This document shows positions 18,057 through 26,414 of a DNA stretch of 64,000 nucleotides, piece after piece. Within the stretch, counting starts at the first letter, position 1, and every line of letters begins with the position of its first letter. Both the position numbers and the translations under genes were made by a program. Origin of the DNA: Flavobacterium sp. J372 (GTDB lineage Bacteria; Bacteroidota; Bacteroidia; Flavobacteriales; Flavobacteriaceae); assembly GCF_024699965.1 (NCBI RefSeq), contig NZ_JAJOMZ010000004.1, forward strand, positions 868,001 through 932,000, in the 5' to 3' direction. The notes below the pieces were generated by a model that was given only the letters and a program-made list of their open reading frames with translations, was not told the origin of the DNA and did not search any database.

Positions 18057-18665
18057 ATGAGTACGATTATTGCAGAATCTATAAAAGAGAAGTTTAGTTA
18101 TAAAGAATACCGCGAATATATGTCGGCTTTGCTGAAACAGGGGCTTTCAACCGGGCATACCCAAAATGAAGACCTGATGCATTACAGCACGCTGAATGAA
18201 GTACGCATGAACAGGCTCGACAAGACTATTGTACTTCTTGGCGAAGCAGAAGAAGCACTGAAAAACCTGAAGAAGGAATATACTTTGCTAGTAATTTCTG
18301 AAGGATGGTGTGGAGATGCTGCCCAGATTCTCCCGGTTATGAATAAGATTACCGAGGCAACTCCTAAACTTGAAATGGAAATTGTACTACGAGATGATAA
18401 CCCGCAGCTGATGGATGAATACCTTACCAACGGCGCACGTTCTATCCCGAAGCTTATCCTGATTGAAAAGGAAACAAATACAGTGCGGGGCAGTTGGGGC
18501 CCTAGGCCTCATGGCGCATTACAGCTTGTGCTGGATTATAAAGAAAAGCACGGAGTATTTGACATGGACGCCAAAACGGCGCTGCAAAAATGGTATCTTG
18601 AAGATAAAGGGTTGAGCACAGTTGAAGAGATTGTATTGCTGCTAAAGACAGCGGATAGCCTATAA
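18057..18665 (+). CDS. Thioredoxin-like protein with WCGDAA active-site motif
   Basis: This 202-residue cytosolic protein has a thioredoxin-like fold from about residue 70. EYTLLVISEGWCGDAAQILPVMNKI is in the position of the WCxxC motif, but the second Cys is replaced by Ala, so only one redox Cys remains. The cis-Pro loop is present (RSIPKLILIE). About 70 residues of helix precede the fold. This matches the Thioredoxin_9-type family common in Bacteroidota. The sole Cys argues for monothiol chemistry or a non-disulfide role; that is inference. TAACTTTG at 18033-18040 is a possible -7 box 17 bases before the ATG. Confidence 0.8.
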   Translation: MSTIIAESIKEKFSYKEYREYMSALLKQGLSTGHTQNEDLMHYSTLNEVRMNRLDKTIVLLGEAEEALKNLKKEYTLLVISEGWCGDAAQILPVMNKITEATPKLEMEIVLRDDNPQLMDEYLTNGARSIPKLILIEKETNTVRGSWGPRPHGALQLVLDYKEKHGVFDMDAKTALQKWYLEDKGLSTVEEIVLLLKTADSL

Positions 18666-18673
18666 TTAGGTTT

Positions 18674-18756
18674 CAGTCACGGTCGCAGTTTTCAGTTAGC
18701 TACAGTAAAAGAAATTGCTGGACTGTAAACTGTGACTGTGACTGCGACTGTTTACT
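18674..18756. repeat. Inverted CAGTNN word arrays between convergent genes
   Basis: The left arm (18674-18706) has CAGTCA, then GGTCG, CAGTTT, CAGTTA, CAGTAA. The right arm (18721-18756) is the same on the other strand (CAGTAAA, CAGTCG, CAGTCA, CAGTCA, CAGTTTA, CAGT). The two arms can fold into a long imperfect hairpin exactly between two converging genes, and the right arm overlaps the last codons of the YiiX-like gene. Confidence 0.6.
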
Positions 18757-19378
18757 GAATTTTTCCTATAATTATAATCTTATCACTTGTTGACATCCCA
18801 CCCGGGTTACAGCCGGGCTTTCCTTCAGGGATTTCTTTACCGATGGCTGTGTAGTAATCAACCCACGCCGGGAAAAACTTATTTGTGCCGGGTTGTTTGT
18901 AGGTCATTGGATAAAGCTTAAAGAAAGGCTTGCCGCCATTGGCAAACATGAACGCATCATACAGTAATTCAGAGCAATAGTATGCGCCGTTGTCATAAAC
19001 ATATTCATCATCGTACGGTACACCAAGCTGTTTTATTGAAAAAGCTATGGCTTGAGGAATAAGCTTTTTATACTGGTTTTTCAACCTGCCTACATACATG
19101 GGCTTCCTGGTGTTGGTAGCGAACTTTTCATAAGTATTCAGCCGTACTGCTTTTCCTGCTGCCTCAATAATGTAGAGCGTGTCGTTCCTGTAGTACACCA
19201 TACCCATATGGCTGAAGTCATTGCCTTCATAACCTTCAGTCACAGCCTCTATGGCATCACAAAGCGGGCCGCAGTCCATGTCCTGAAATATAAGGTCGCC
19301 ATCTTTTAAATCTTTCTGGCTGATGTTTTGGGCGAAAGACCAAAAGGGCAGAAAGAATATTAAAAACCATTTATTCAT
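18752..19378 (-). CDS. YiiX/YebB-like permuted papain-fold hydrolase (C92-like), secreted
   Basis: From the ATG at 19378 the 208-residue product has a short signal peptide (MNKWFLIFFLPFWSFAQ). The fold is that of the permuted NlpC/P60-related YiiX family. DGDLIFQDMDC starts the domain, the His of NDFSHMGMVY is the expected catalytic His, and YYCSELLYDAF carries the catalytic Cys. A second Cys pair is present (CGPLC). It probably cleaves an amide or ester bond in the periplasm, with unknown substrate. The start overlaps the truB stop by 8 bp, so it is last in the chain ftsX-DUF3098-uppP-truB-YiiX. The longer in-frame start within truB was rejected because it hides the signal peptide. Confidence 0.8.
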   Translation of the reverse strand: MNKWFLIFFLPFWSFAQNISQKDLKDGDLIFQDMDCGPLCDAIEAVTEGYEGNDFSHMGMVYYRNDTLYIIEAAGKAVRLNTYEKFATNTRKPMYVGRLKNQYKKLIPQAIAFSIKQLGVPYDDEYVYDNGAYYCSELLYDAFMFANGGKPFFKLYPMTYKQPGTNKFFPAWVDYYTAIGKEIPEGKPGCNPGGMSTSDKIIIIGKIQ

Positions 19379-20072
19379 TTTCCGGAGTAATTGACTGTTC
19401 AAAAGCATCGGGTGTAATAGCATTTTCAACAGAAAATGCGCCAATTTTGGTGCGCCTCAGCGCTGTAAGGTGTGCCCCGGAGTTTAACGCCAGTCCAAAA
19501 TCATAGGCCAGTGAACGGATGTAAGTACCTTTGCTGCAAACCACCCTGAAATCAACTTCAGGCAAGGCAATTCGGGTAATTTCAAATTCGTGTATCGTTG
19601 TTTTACGTGAAGCGATTTCCACTTCTTCACCTTTACGGGCGTGTTCATATAGTCGTTTACCATCTTTTTTGATTGCAGAAAAAACCGGAGGCTTTTGGTC
19701 AATCTCACCAATGAACTGTTGTAGGGTAGCAGCAATTAACGTTTCATTAACATGTCCCGACGGGAAGGTTTCGTCCACTTCTGTTTCCAAATCATAAGAC
19801 GGAGTTGTGGCACCAATGTAAAATGTTCCTGTGTATTCTTTCGCCATACCCTGGAGCTCAGAAATACGCTTAGTGAATTTCCCGGTGCAGACAATCAACA
19901 AGCCTGTAGCCAATGGGTCGAGCGTGCCGGCGTGGCCTACTTTTATCTTCTTCAGCCCAAGGTGTTTCTTCAGGCTCCATTTTACTTTATTCACGGCCTG
20001 GAATGAGCTCCACGTCAATGGCTTATCAAGCAGCACAACCTTTCCTTCCTGAAAATCTTCGGCTGAAATCAA
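19371..20072 (-). CDS. truB: tRNA pseudouridine(55) synthase
   Basis: TruB makes pseudouridine 55 in the T-loop of tRNAs. The catalytic motif GHAGTLDPLATG is present, with Asp52 as nucleophile. The KPLTWSSFQAVNKV motif near the N-terminus and the KGTYIRSLAYDFG motif are also there. At 233 residues it is a short form that lacks a long C-terminal PUA domain, normal for the phylum. It lies 6 bp downstream of uppP and shares an 8-bp overlap with the YiiX-like gene, so all are likely in one operon. Confidence 0.97.
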   Translation of the reverse strand: MISAEDFQEGKVVLLDKPLTWSSFQAVNKVKWSLKKHLGLKKIKVGHAGTLDPLATGLLIVCTGKFTKRISELQGMAKEYTGTFYIGATTPSYDLETEVDETFPSGHVNETLIAATLQQFIGEIDQKPPVFSAIKKDGKRLYEHARKGEEVEIASRKTTIHEFEITRIALPEVDFRVVCSKGTYIRSLAYDFGLALNSGAHLTALRRTKIGAFSVENAITPDAFEQSITPENE

Positions 20073-20078
20073 TGTAAT

Positions 20079-20888
20079 TTATTTATAAGTAACAAAATAG
20101 GCGAGGAGCAAAGCGCCGGCAATAATGCGGTACCAACCCCACGGGCGGAAACCGTATTTTTTTATCACTCCGATAAATCCTTTAATCGCGATTATGGCAA
20201 CAACAAATGCAATTACATTTCCTACGAGAAACATTTTCAAGTTATCGTCATTCTGCGTGAGAAGTTCATAACCTTTCAATTGCGTGTGCTCATATGTCTT
20301 TAGAAAAATCGAATACGTTGTAACTGCCAGCATTGTAGGCACGGCAAGAAAGAAAGAGAATTCTGCTGCAACTTCGCGGGTCAATCCCTGCTGCATACCG
20401 CCAATGATTGACGCTGCCGCGCGGCTTGTGCCCGGCATCATGGCAAGGCATTGCCAAAAACCTATTGTCACAGCCTTTTTTATAGTAATGTCTTCTTCTT
20501 TCGCAATCTTAGGATTTTTAAAGTAATTGTCGACAAACAAGAGTATAAACCCGCCAACAATCAGCATAATCGCGATAGGGATAGGGTTGCCCAATACTTC
20601 CTCAATCATATCATCAAACAGCTTGCCTAAAACAAGCGCCGGAATGACTGCGCAAGCAAGTTTTACGTAAAAGCCTATCCGGGAGAAGTCGAAAAACTTT
20701 TTCCAGTACAAGGCTACAACAGCAAGTATTGCCCCGAATTGGATAGATACCTGGAAAAGCTTTACAAAATCGTCTTCCTGAATGCCGTAGTAAGAACTGG
20801 CAAATATCATGTGGGCCGTTGAAGATATCGGCAGGTACTCCGTTAATCCTTCAATAATGGCAATGATTATCGACTGTATAAAATCCAT
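20079..20888 (-). CDS. uppP: Undecaprenyl-diphosphate phosphatase
   Basis: This integral inner-membrane enzyme recycles the lipid carrier for peptidoglycan and O-antigen by removing a phosphate from C55-PP, and also gives bacitracin resistance. The 269-residue product shows the BacA pattern: EGLTEYLPISSTAHM near the N-terminus with the (E/Q)xxxE-like acidic residues, and PGTSRAAASIIGGMQQGL in the second half. About seven to eight membrane segments follow the usual layout. Its start overlaps the DUF3098 stop by one base. Neighbours ftsX and truB make this a cell-envelope/translation cluster typical of Flavobacteria. Confidence 0.96.
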   Translation of the reverse strand: MDFIQSIIIAIIEGLTEYLPISSTAHMIFASSYYGIQEDDFVKLFQVSIQFGAILAVVALYWKKFFDFSRIGFYVKLACAVIPALVLGKLFDDMIEEVLGNPIPIAIMLIVGGFILLFVDNYFKNPKIAKEEDITIKKAVTIGFWQCLAMMPGTSRAAASIIGGMQQGLTREVAAEFSFFLAVPTMLAVTTYSIFLKTYEHTQLKGYELLTQNDDNLKMFLVGNVIAFVVAIIAIKGFIGVIKKYGFRPWGWYRIIAGALLLAYFVTYK

Positions 20889-21190
20889 TATTTCTTTTTA
20901 CCTGTTTTCAGGTTAGTGTCTGGAATCGCATCACGCTCTACTTCGGTGGTTATCGGTGACGGGTTCTTTAGTATGGCATAGATAGTCACACCAAAGCCTA
21001 CAAGCACAACTGTCGGTGCAAGCCTTATCCTCCTGAAGTTAAAGATTTCTTCATTAAATACATTGGGATCGTCACTGCCGCCACCTGCCATCAGTATGAA
21101 GCCAAGAGCAATCACGGCAATGCCAATAAGCAGTATCTTATAATTAACCCTCTCAAAAAGAAAGTGGGTGGTTATTTCGTTGTTTTTCAT
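20888..21190 (-). CDS. DUF3098 membrane protein
   Basis: A 100-residue protein with two hydrophobic segments (about 19-36 and 60-75) and a short charged tail. The start MKNNEITTHFLFERVNYK and the pattern GIAVIALGFILMAGGGSDDPNVFNEEIFNFRRI match DUF3098, found between ftsX and uppP in many Bacteroidota. Function unknown; a role close to FtsX or cell-envelope work is inferred from position only. The ATG at 21190 is used, as an alternative TTG five codons upstream lies inside the upstream word array. Confidence 0.85.
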   Translation of the reverse strand: MKNNEITTHFLFERVNYKILLIGIAVIALGFILMAGGGSDDPNVFNEEIFNFRRIRLAPTVVLVGFGVTIYAILKNPSPITTEVERDAIPDTNLKTGKKK

Positions 21191-21224
21191 TGTTTGAAAG
21201 TTCAAAGTTTAATGTTTAAAGTTG
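21191..21224 (-). repeat. AACTTT word array upstream of DUF3098
   Basis: On the minus strand AACTTTAAACATTAAACTTTG and AACTTTC run up to the ATG of the DUF3098 gene. It is the same word family and orientation as at 6745-6782 (MFS) and 46161-46196. A related GGCTTTT/CCTTTTGG run follows at 21242-21272. Confidence 0.5.
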
Positions 21225-21271
21225 CCACTCACTCTCAACTAGTGGCTTGTGCCTTTTGGCTAATGGCTTTT

Positions 21272-22144
21272 TTAATAAAGATCATCCGTCCTTAAGTTCA
21301 GGAATCGCTGCGTTGCGAAGAATGTACTTATCGATGCTATGATGATTCCGAACGCCAGCACGCCAGCAAGTATTATCGCTGTAGGTATCCAGTCTTCCCA
21401 AAGGTTCAGTACCGGCAATTGTATGTCGAGCCAGTACACAAGCCCAATCAGGGCTGCAATAGCCAGTAATGAGCCAATAAGCCCCAACCTTACACCCTTC
21501 CATATATAGGGTTTGCGAATAAACGACTTTGTGGCGCCAACCATCTGCATAGTTTTGATGGTAAAGCGGTGAGCGTAAATGGAAAGCCTCAGCGCACTGT
21601 TAATTAGCAGCATTGATATTATTGCCAACACACCGCTGATGATCAAAATCCAGAAAGTGATGGTTTCAATGTTTTTATTGGCCAGGTCAACCAGCGCATT
21701 ATCATAGGTAAGGTCACCCACTGCAGGGTCGCTGCGCAGCTCAATCTCAATTTCCTTAATGCTGTCTTTTTGAACGTAATCGCTCTTTAGGTGGATGTCG
21801 TATGAGTTAAGTAACGGATTTGTTTCCAGAAGGTCTTCAGAGCCGCCCATTATATCAGGATTGTTCTTGGCAGCATCTTCTTTTGAGACAAACTTGTAAT
21901 CCTTGATATAGCCTATATTCTGCAGCCTCACGCCGAAAGCCTGCATAGTACTGTCAGTTGCCTCTCTCTTAAAATATACCGTCATCGGGATGTTCTCCTT
22001 CACGTAGCCGCTTATCTTCTCGGTGTTGATAACGAAAAGGCCAAGTGCGCCAAGCAGCGTAAGCACGATGAAAATACAAAGCACCACAGAAAAATACGAT
22101 GAAATCACGCGCCTTTTCTGGAACTTCTCAAAAGATGGAGCCAT
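21272..22144 (-). CDS. ftsX: Cell division protein FtsX
   Basis: FtsX is the inner-membrane partner of the ATPase FtsE and controls peptidoglycan hydrolases during division. The 290-residue product has the expected order: a short cytoplasmic start, TM1 (SYFSVVLCIFIVLTLLGALG), an extracytoplasmic domain (about 50-155) with VYFKREA and KDYKFVSKEDAAK, then three membrane helices. The first is FWILIISGVLAIISMLLINSA, and a KTMQMVGATKSFI motif in the loop is typical of FtsX/MacB-type permeases. I start at the ATG at 22144, and the longer frame was rejected. It is divergent from leuS. No ftsE is near, which is common in this phylum. Confidence 0.93.
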   Translation of the reverse strand: MAPSFEKFQKRRVISSYFSVVLCIFIVLTLLGALGLFVINTEKISGYVKENIPMTVYFKREATDSTMQAFGVRLQNIGYIKDYKFVSKEDAAKNNPDIMGGSEDLLETNPLLNSYDIHLKSDYVQKDSIKEIEIELRSDPAVGDLTYDNALVDLANKNIETITFWILIISGVLAIISMLLINSALRLSIYAHRFTIKTMQMVGATKSFIRKPYIWKGVRLGLIGSLLAIAALIGLVYWLDIQLPVLNLWEDWIPTAIILAGVLAFGIIIASISTFFATQRFLNLRTDDLY

Positions 22145-22210
22145 AGAATCACAATTTAGCCGTAAAAATAATAAGAAATTATTTATCGGTACTTTAATAA
22201 CGGGCAAAGT

Positions 22211-22240
22211 TTTGACATTCGTACAATTGGCGTAAATTTG
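22211..22240 (+). promoter_or_regulatory. Promoter of leuS
   Basis: TTTG at 22211-22214 and TAAATTTG at 22233-22240 are separated by 18 bases, close to the Bacteroidota consensus. Transcription would start near 22247, giving a leader of about 95 bases that consists almost entirely of the inverted octamer arrays. Confidence 0.6.
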
Positions 22241-22247
22241 TTGCTTA

Positions 22248-22337
22248 AAGCTGCTGAGGTGCTGAGCTACTTAGCTCCTGAGCAATCAATCACAACCTAA
22301 ACAGCTAGGCGCTAAGCCGCTTAGTAGCTAAGAAGCT
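22248..22337. repeat. Inverted arrays of degenerate CTNAG octamers in the leuS leader
   Basis: The left part runs as octamer words with CTGAG or CTTAG cores (GCTGAG, GTGCTGAG, CTACTTAG, CTCCTGAG). The right part has the same words on the opposite strand (CTTAGCTA, CTAAGCGG, CTTAGCGC, CTAG). The two arms are separated by an A/C-rich spacer, AATCAATCACAACCTAAAC, and can pair in several registers. Confidence 0.6.
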
Positions 22338-22341
22338 TACA

Positions 22342-25300
22342 ATGAAATACAACCACAACGAAATAGAAGCCCGCTGGCAGAAATACTGGGCTGAAAACGG
22401 CACTTTCGCCGCTGAAAATATATCCGATAAACCTAAATATTATGTGCTTGACATGTTCCCGTACCCGTCAGGGGCAGGGCTGCATGTGGGGCACCCGCTG
22501 GGCTATATAGCGAGCGACATCTATGCACGCTACAAGCGCCATCAGGGTTTTAACGTACTGCATCCGCAGGGGTATGACAGCTTCGGCCTTCCGGCAGAGC
22601 AGTATGCCATACAAACCGGCCAGCACCCTGCGATAACCACTGAAGCTAATATTGCGCGTTACCGCCAGCAATTGGACAGGATAGGTTTCTCGTTTGACTG
22701 GGACAGGGAGGTGCGAACATCAGACCCTGAGTATTATAAATGGACACAGTGGATATTCATCCAGCTATTCAACTCATGGTATAATAATGACACAGACAAG
22801 GCAGAGAGCATCTGTACGCTCATCGCTAAATTTGAAGAAAACGGCAATAGCGGTGTTAATGCTGTGAGCGATGATAATATTATAACCTTTACTGCCGACG
22901 ACTGGAATAGCTGGAGCAAGGAAGCGCAGGAGCGTATGCTGTTGAAATACCGCCTTACCTACCTTGCTGAGACTGAAGTGAACTGGTGTCCGCAACTGGG
23001 TACTGTGCTTGCCAATGACGAGATTGTAAACGGCGTATCAGAACGCGGCGGTTATCCTGTTATCCGCAAAAAAATGACCCAGTGGAGCATGCGTATTTCC
23101 GCCTATGCGGAAAGGCTGCTGCAGGGACTGAACACAATTGACTGGACAGAGTCGCTTAAAGAAAGCCAGCGCAACTGGATTGGTAAATCGGTAGGTGCAT
23201 CGGTGAAATTCCAGGTGGTGGGCTATGAAGCTGAAACCACCGCCGATCCTGATGACCCGATTATTGAAGTATTCACCACAAGGCCTGATACCATTTTCGG
23301 CGTGAGCTATCTGGCTTTGGCGCCTGAGCATGATTTGGTGAGGCAGATAACAAAGCCGGAACAAAAAGAGGCTGTTGAGGCGTATATAGAAAGCACAGCA
23401 AAACGCAGTGAGCGCGACCGTATGGCTGACGTTAAGACCATTAGCGGAGCGTTTACAGGTTCGTATGCCGTACACCCACTGACAGGGTTAAATATACCGA
23501 TTTGGATTGCAGATTATGTTTTGGCAGGCTATGGCACAGGCGCTGTAATGGCTGTACCGGCGGGCGACCAGCGTGATTATGATTTCGCGAAGCATTTCAA
23601 CCTGCCTATTGAAGATATATTTGAAAGCACAGCCCCCCCAACCCCCCAAGGGGGAGCAAGAGAGCCTTATTGCTACGGAAGCGTTTACTGCTAAAGAAGG
23701 GTTTGTGTTTAAGAACAGCGATTTTGTAAACGGATTGGGCTATAAAGAAGCTTCTGCTAAAGTTATTGCGGCTTTGGAAGATGCTGAAATGGGTACCGGC
23801 AAAACCAATTACCGCCTGCGCGATGCGGTGTTCAGCCGCCAGAGGTATTGGGGTGAGCCGTTTCCGGTGTATTACGTAAATGGGCTTCCGCAGATGATTG
23901 ACGCAGAACACTTGCCGATACGCCTGCCCGAAGTGGAAAAATACCTGCCGACAGAAACAGGAGAGCCGCCATTGGGTAATTCACGCGAATGGGCATGGGA
24001 TACCGTACAGAATAAAGTGGTGGCAAACGACCTTATTGACCATAAATCCGTTTTTCCATTAGAACTCAACACCATGCCGGGCTGGGCAGGAAGCTCATGG
24101 TACTGGCTGCGCTATATAGATGCCCATAACAAAGAGCAATTTGTAAGCCCCGAACATGAATCCTATTGGCAGAATGTGGACTTGTATATCGGCGGCAGCG
24201 AGCATGCCACAGGCCACTTACTGTATAGCCGCTTCTGGAACAAGTTCTTAAAAGACCGCGGCTTTATCACCCACGAAGAGCCCTTTAAAAAGCTCATCAA
24301 CCAGGGAATGATATTGGGTATGAGTGCTTTTGTGCGTCGTCCAATGTTAAGATTTGGAGAGCATATCTTATTGACTAATGACGAAGACAAATCCAAACTG
24401 GAAGAATTAAGAAACAGTTTTTCCTTGGTTAAAGATATTTTTGTTTCCTATGGCGTAAGAGAAAGGTTAAGAACTATAAATTTCAATCCTGAAACACCAG
24501 AAGAAATCGAACAAATGGAAATAAATAAGAATATTAAAAATCTTATTTTAAACTCTGTTAATGACAAGATAAGGGAATTGGGTTTAGAAGGCAAAGTAGA
24601 AGCTCACATTTCTAGTTTTCTTCGAACAAATGTGGATGTTAATTTAGTCGATTCTTCTGATAATTTAGATTTAAATTCATTTACGAAGCATCCACTATAT
24701 AGCGAATTTAAAGACGCAAAATTCATCACTGAACGCGACGGCACTTTTAAAGTTTCCCGCGAAGTCGAGAAAATGTCGAAGTCGAAATACAACGTGGTAA
24801 CGCCTGATGATATTTGTGAGCAATACGGCGCTGATACTCTAAGGCTGTACGAAATGTTCCTTGGCCCGCTGGAGCAGGCAAAGCCATGGAACACTGCCGG
24901 GATTACAGGTGTATCAGGCTTCCTGAAAAAGCTTTGGAGATTATACTTTGATGATAACGGCTTGATTGTAACCACAGGCGAGGCCAGCAAAGAAGCGTTC
25001 AAAATTTTGCACCGCACTATCAAGAAAGTGCAGGATGATATCGAGAATTTCTCGTTCAATACATCGGTGAGTTCGTTCATGATTGCGGTAAATGAGCTTA
25101 CAGCGATCAATTGCCACGAACGCACGATATTGGAGCCGCTTGCCATTATCATTTCGCCGTATGCGCCGCACATTGCCGAAGAGCTTTGGCACAGGCTGGG
25201 CCATAATGGAAGCATCTCGCAGGTGCCGTTCCCGGTTTTTAATCCGGAGCATTTAGTGGAAAGCAGTAAAGAATACCCGGTGTCTTTCAACGGAAAGATG

Positions 25301-25450
25301 CGCTTTAAAATTGAACTCCCGCTTGACCTTTCTGTGGAAGAAATAGAAAAAGCCATCATGGCTGATGAACGCACGCAACAGCAGCTCAACGGGCAGCAGC
25401 CGAAGAAAGTGGTGATAGTTCCCGGCAAGATTATCAACCTCGTAGGATAA
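22342..25450 (+). CDS. leuS: Leucyl-tRNA synthetase, frameshifted near 23640 and carrying two insertions
   Basis: This essential class I synthetase loads leucine onto tRNA-Leu. The first frame (22342 to 23694) has the HIGH-type motif HVGH at residues 48-51 and the editing domain to [18 protein letters not shown]. The second frame (joined at about 23640) has [27 protein letters not shown], the KMSKS motif at 24770-24784 and a normal C-terminus. One surplus base in the C7-AA-C6-AA-G5 stretch at 23633-23654 separates the frames. The joined protein of about 1035 residues is longer than usual for the phylum (about 950 expected from memory). Part of the excess is the C-rich element, part an AT-rich stretch of about 100 codons at 24333-24630. 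The gene must work in the cell, so a sequence error is the simplest reading. Confidence 0.93.
23633..23654. repeat. C/G-rich palindrome-like element inside leuS
   Basis: C7-AA-C6-AA-G5 replaces the short linker between LPIEDIFE and EAFTAKEGF in the editing domain. It resembles the intergenic CCCC...GGGG element at 27213-27233. The leuS frameshift lies in this stretch. Confidence 0.55.
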
Positions 25451-25453
25451 ACT

Positions 25454-25530
25454 CCTGCAAGGTCTTTGAGACCTTGTAGGTGTAATTTTAATTTATGTAA
25501 ACCTGCAAGGTTTCAAAAACCTTGCAGGTT
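25454..25530. repeat. Two CCTGCAAGGT palindromes after leuS
   Basis: The first hairpin is 25454-25480, with CCTGCAAGGTC pairing with GACCTTGTAGG. The second is a perfect 14-bp inverted repeat with a 3-base loop (25500-25513 and 25517-25530, arm AACCTGCAAGGTTT). They share the core CCTGCAAGGT and sit 19 bases apart. Palindromes of this type recur in flavobacterial intergenic regions, as I recall. Confidence 0.75.
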
Positions 25531-25532
25531 AG

Positions 25533-25566
25533 AAAGCCATACCCGTAATAAGGTGTGGCTTTTTTC
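25533..25566 (+). terminator. Terminator of leuS
   Basis: An imperfect 11-bp stem AAAGCCATACC/GGTGTGGCTTT with loop near CGTAATAA, followed by further T. It comes right after the second palindrome. Confidence 0.75.
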
Positions 25567-25642
25567 GTTTTGCATTAACAGGAATTTTTGGCACAAAATT
25601 TGAAAATTACCATTTAATCAATTAATCAAAAATCACTTAACA

Positions 25643-26324
25643 ATGAAAAAACTAGTACTTGCAGCTATCTGCATTATCGGGTTTCAATCGGCAACTTTTG
25701 CACAAGATTCTCAATCTTCAAAAGACAGTATTCCAACTTTAAACCTCTACGCTTCTTTCGGGGCGGTTTTTAACGGCGACTACAAGCTGAACGACAAACT
25801 TGCGGCTCAGGGATTGCCTCAAATGGCAGATGCACAGGCAGAATTTACAGTTGGTTTCAATGTAAGGGCCACAAAGAAATTCTGGATGGATACCGAACTA
25901 ATGACATCTTACAGCGATGAAAAGAATGCAGTGAACCGTATACGCAGCGCTGCGTTTGGCGTTAGGCTGAGGCCTCATTATGTAGCTTTCAATACTAATA
26001 AATTCTTTGGTACGGTAGGTGCAGATGTGTCTTTTATAGGAAACCAGGTTGACCTTTTCACCCGTACCAACCAGATTGACCTAAATGAACTTGACCCGGC
26101 GTTGCAAAATGGGCATATAAGCCTGAGAAATGAAATGTTGTATGCAGGGTCCGTCACTGGCATTCGGATTCCTCCAAAATACAAACTTCCCTTTAAGGCT
26201 GAACCTTGGCTATGAGTGGGGCATTACAAATGGCAAATGGAAATCAGACTTTGCCGATGTTAATAATGCTGTGAAAGAAAGCGGCCATGGCAGGGCATAC
26301 GCAAAAATCACAATAGGTTTATAA
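25643..26324 (+). CDS. Outer-membrane beta-barrel protein, frameshifted near 26147
   Basis: The joined product is about 226 residues with a signal peptide MKKLVLAAICIIGFQSATFAQ. Short alternating strands (LYASFGAVFNGDY, AFGVRLRPHYVAF, FGTVGADVSFIG) and an aromatic-rich C-terminal frame (LRLNLGYEWGITNG ... RAYAKITIGL) fit a small barrel. The first frame leaves the pattern after NEMLYAG and stops at 26215. The correct continuation GPSLAFGFLQNTNFPLRLNLGYEWG is one base further on, so a surplus G in GGG near 26146-26148 is likely. The barrel is tandem to a Zn-peptidase gene, with a terminator between them. Confidence 0.75.
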
Positions 26325-26345
26325 ATAAGCCTGACAAATTATCAT

Positions 26346-26380
26346 AGAAAGCCGGTCTGAAAAGATTGGCTTTCTTTTTG
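26346..26380 (+). terminator. Terminator of the small beta-barrel gene
   Basis: Stem AGAAAGCC/GGCTTTCT (26346-26353, 26368-26375), A/G/T-rich loop, followed by four T. Confidence 0.75.
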
Positions 26381-26414
26381 CTGTATGTTTTATACAATCA
26401 AAAACTAAAACACA

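Noticed and set aside
22247..22341. T-box or leucine leader peptide upstream of leuS
   Set aside because: No T-box sequence, no antiterminator pair and no run of Leu codons behind a start are visible.
24604..25437. Long open frame of 277 codons on the minus strand inside leuS
   Set aside because: It is the antisense shadow of the LeuRS C-terminal region, with a Ser/Cys/Phe-rich composition and no family pattern. The plus frame is clearly the real one.
22342..25450. Split LeuRS made as two subunits, as in Aquifex
   Set aside because: The break lies in the middle of the editing domain, within homopolymers, with no start signal for the second part. The Aquifex split is at another point. Seven other genes in the window are broken in the same way.
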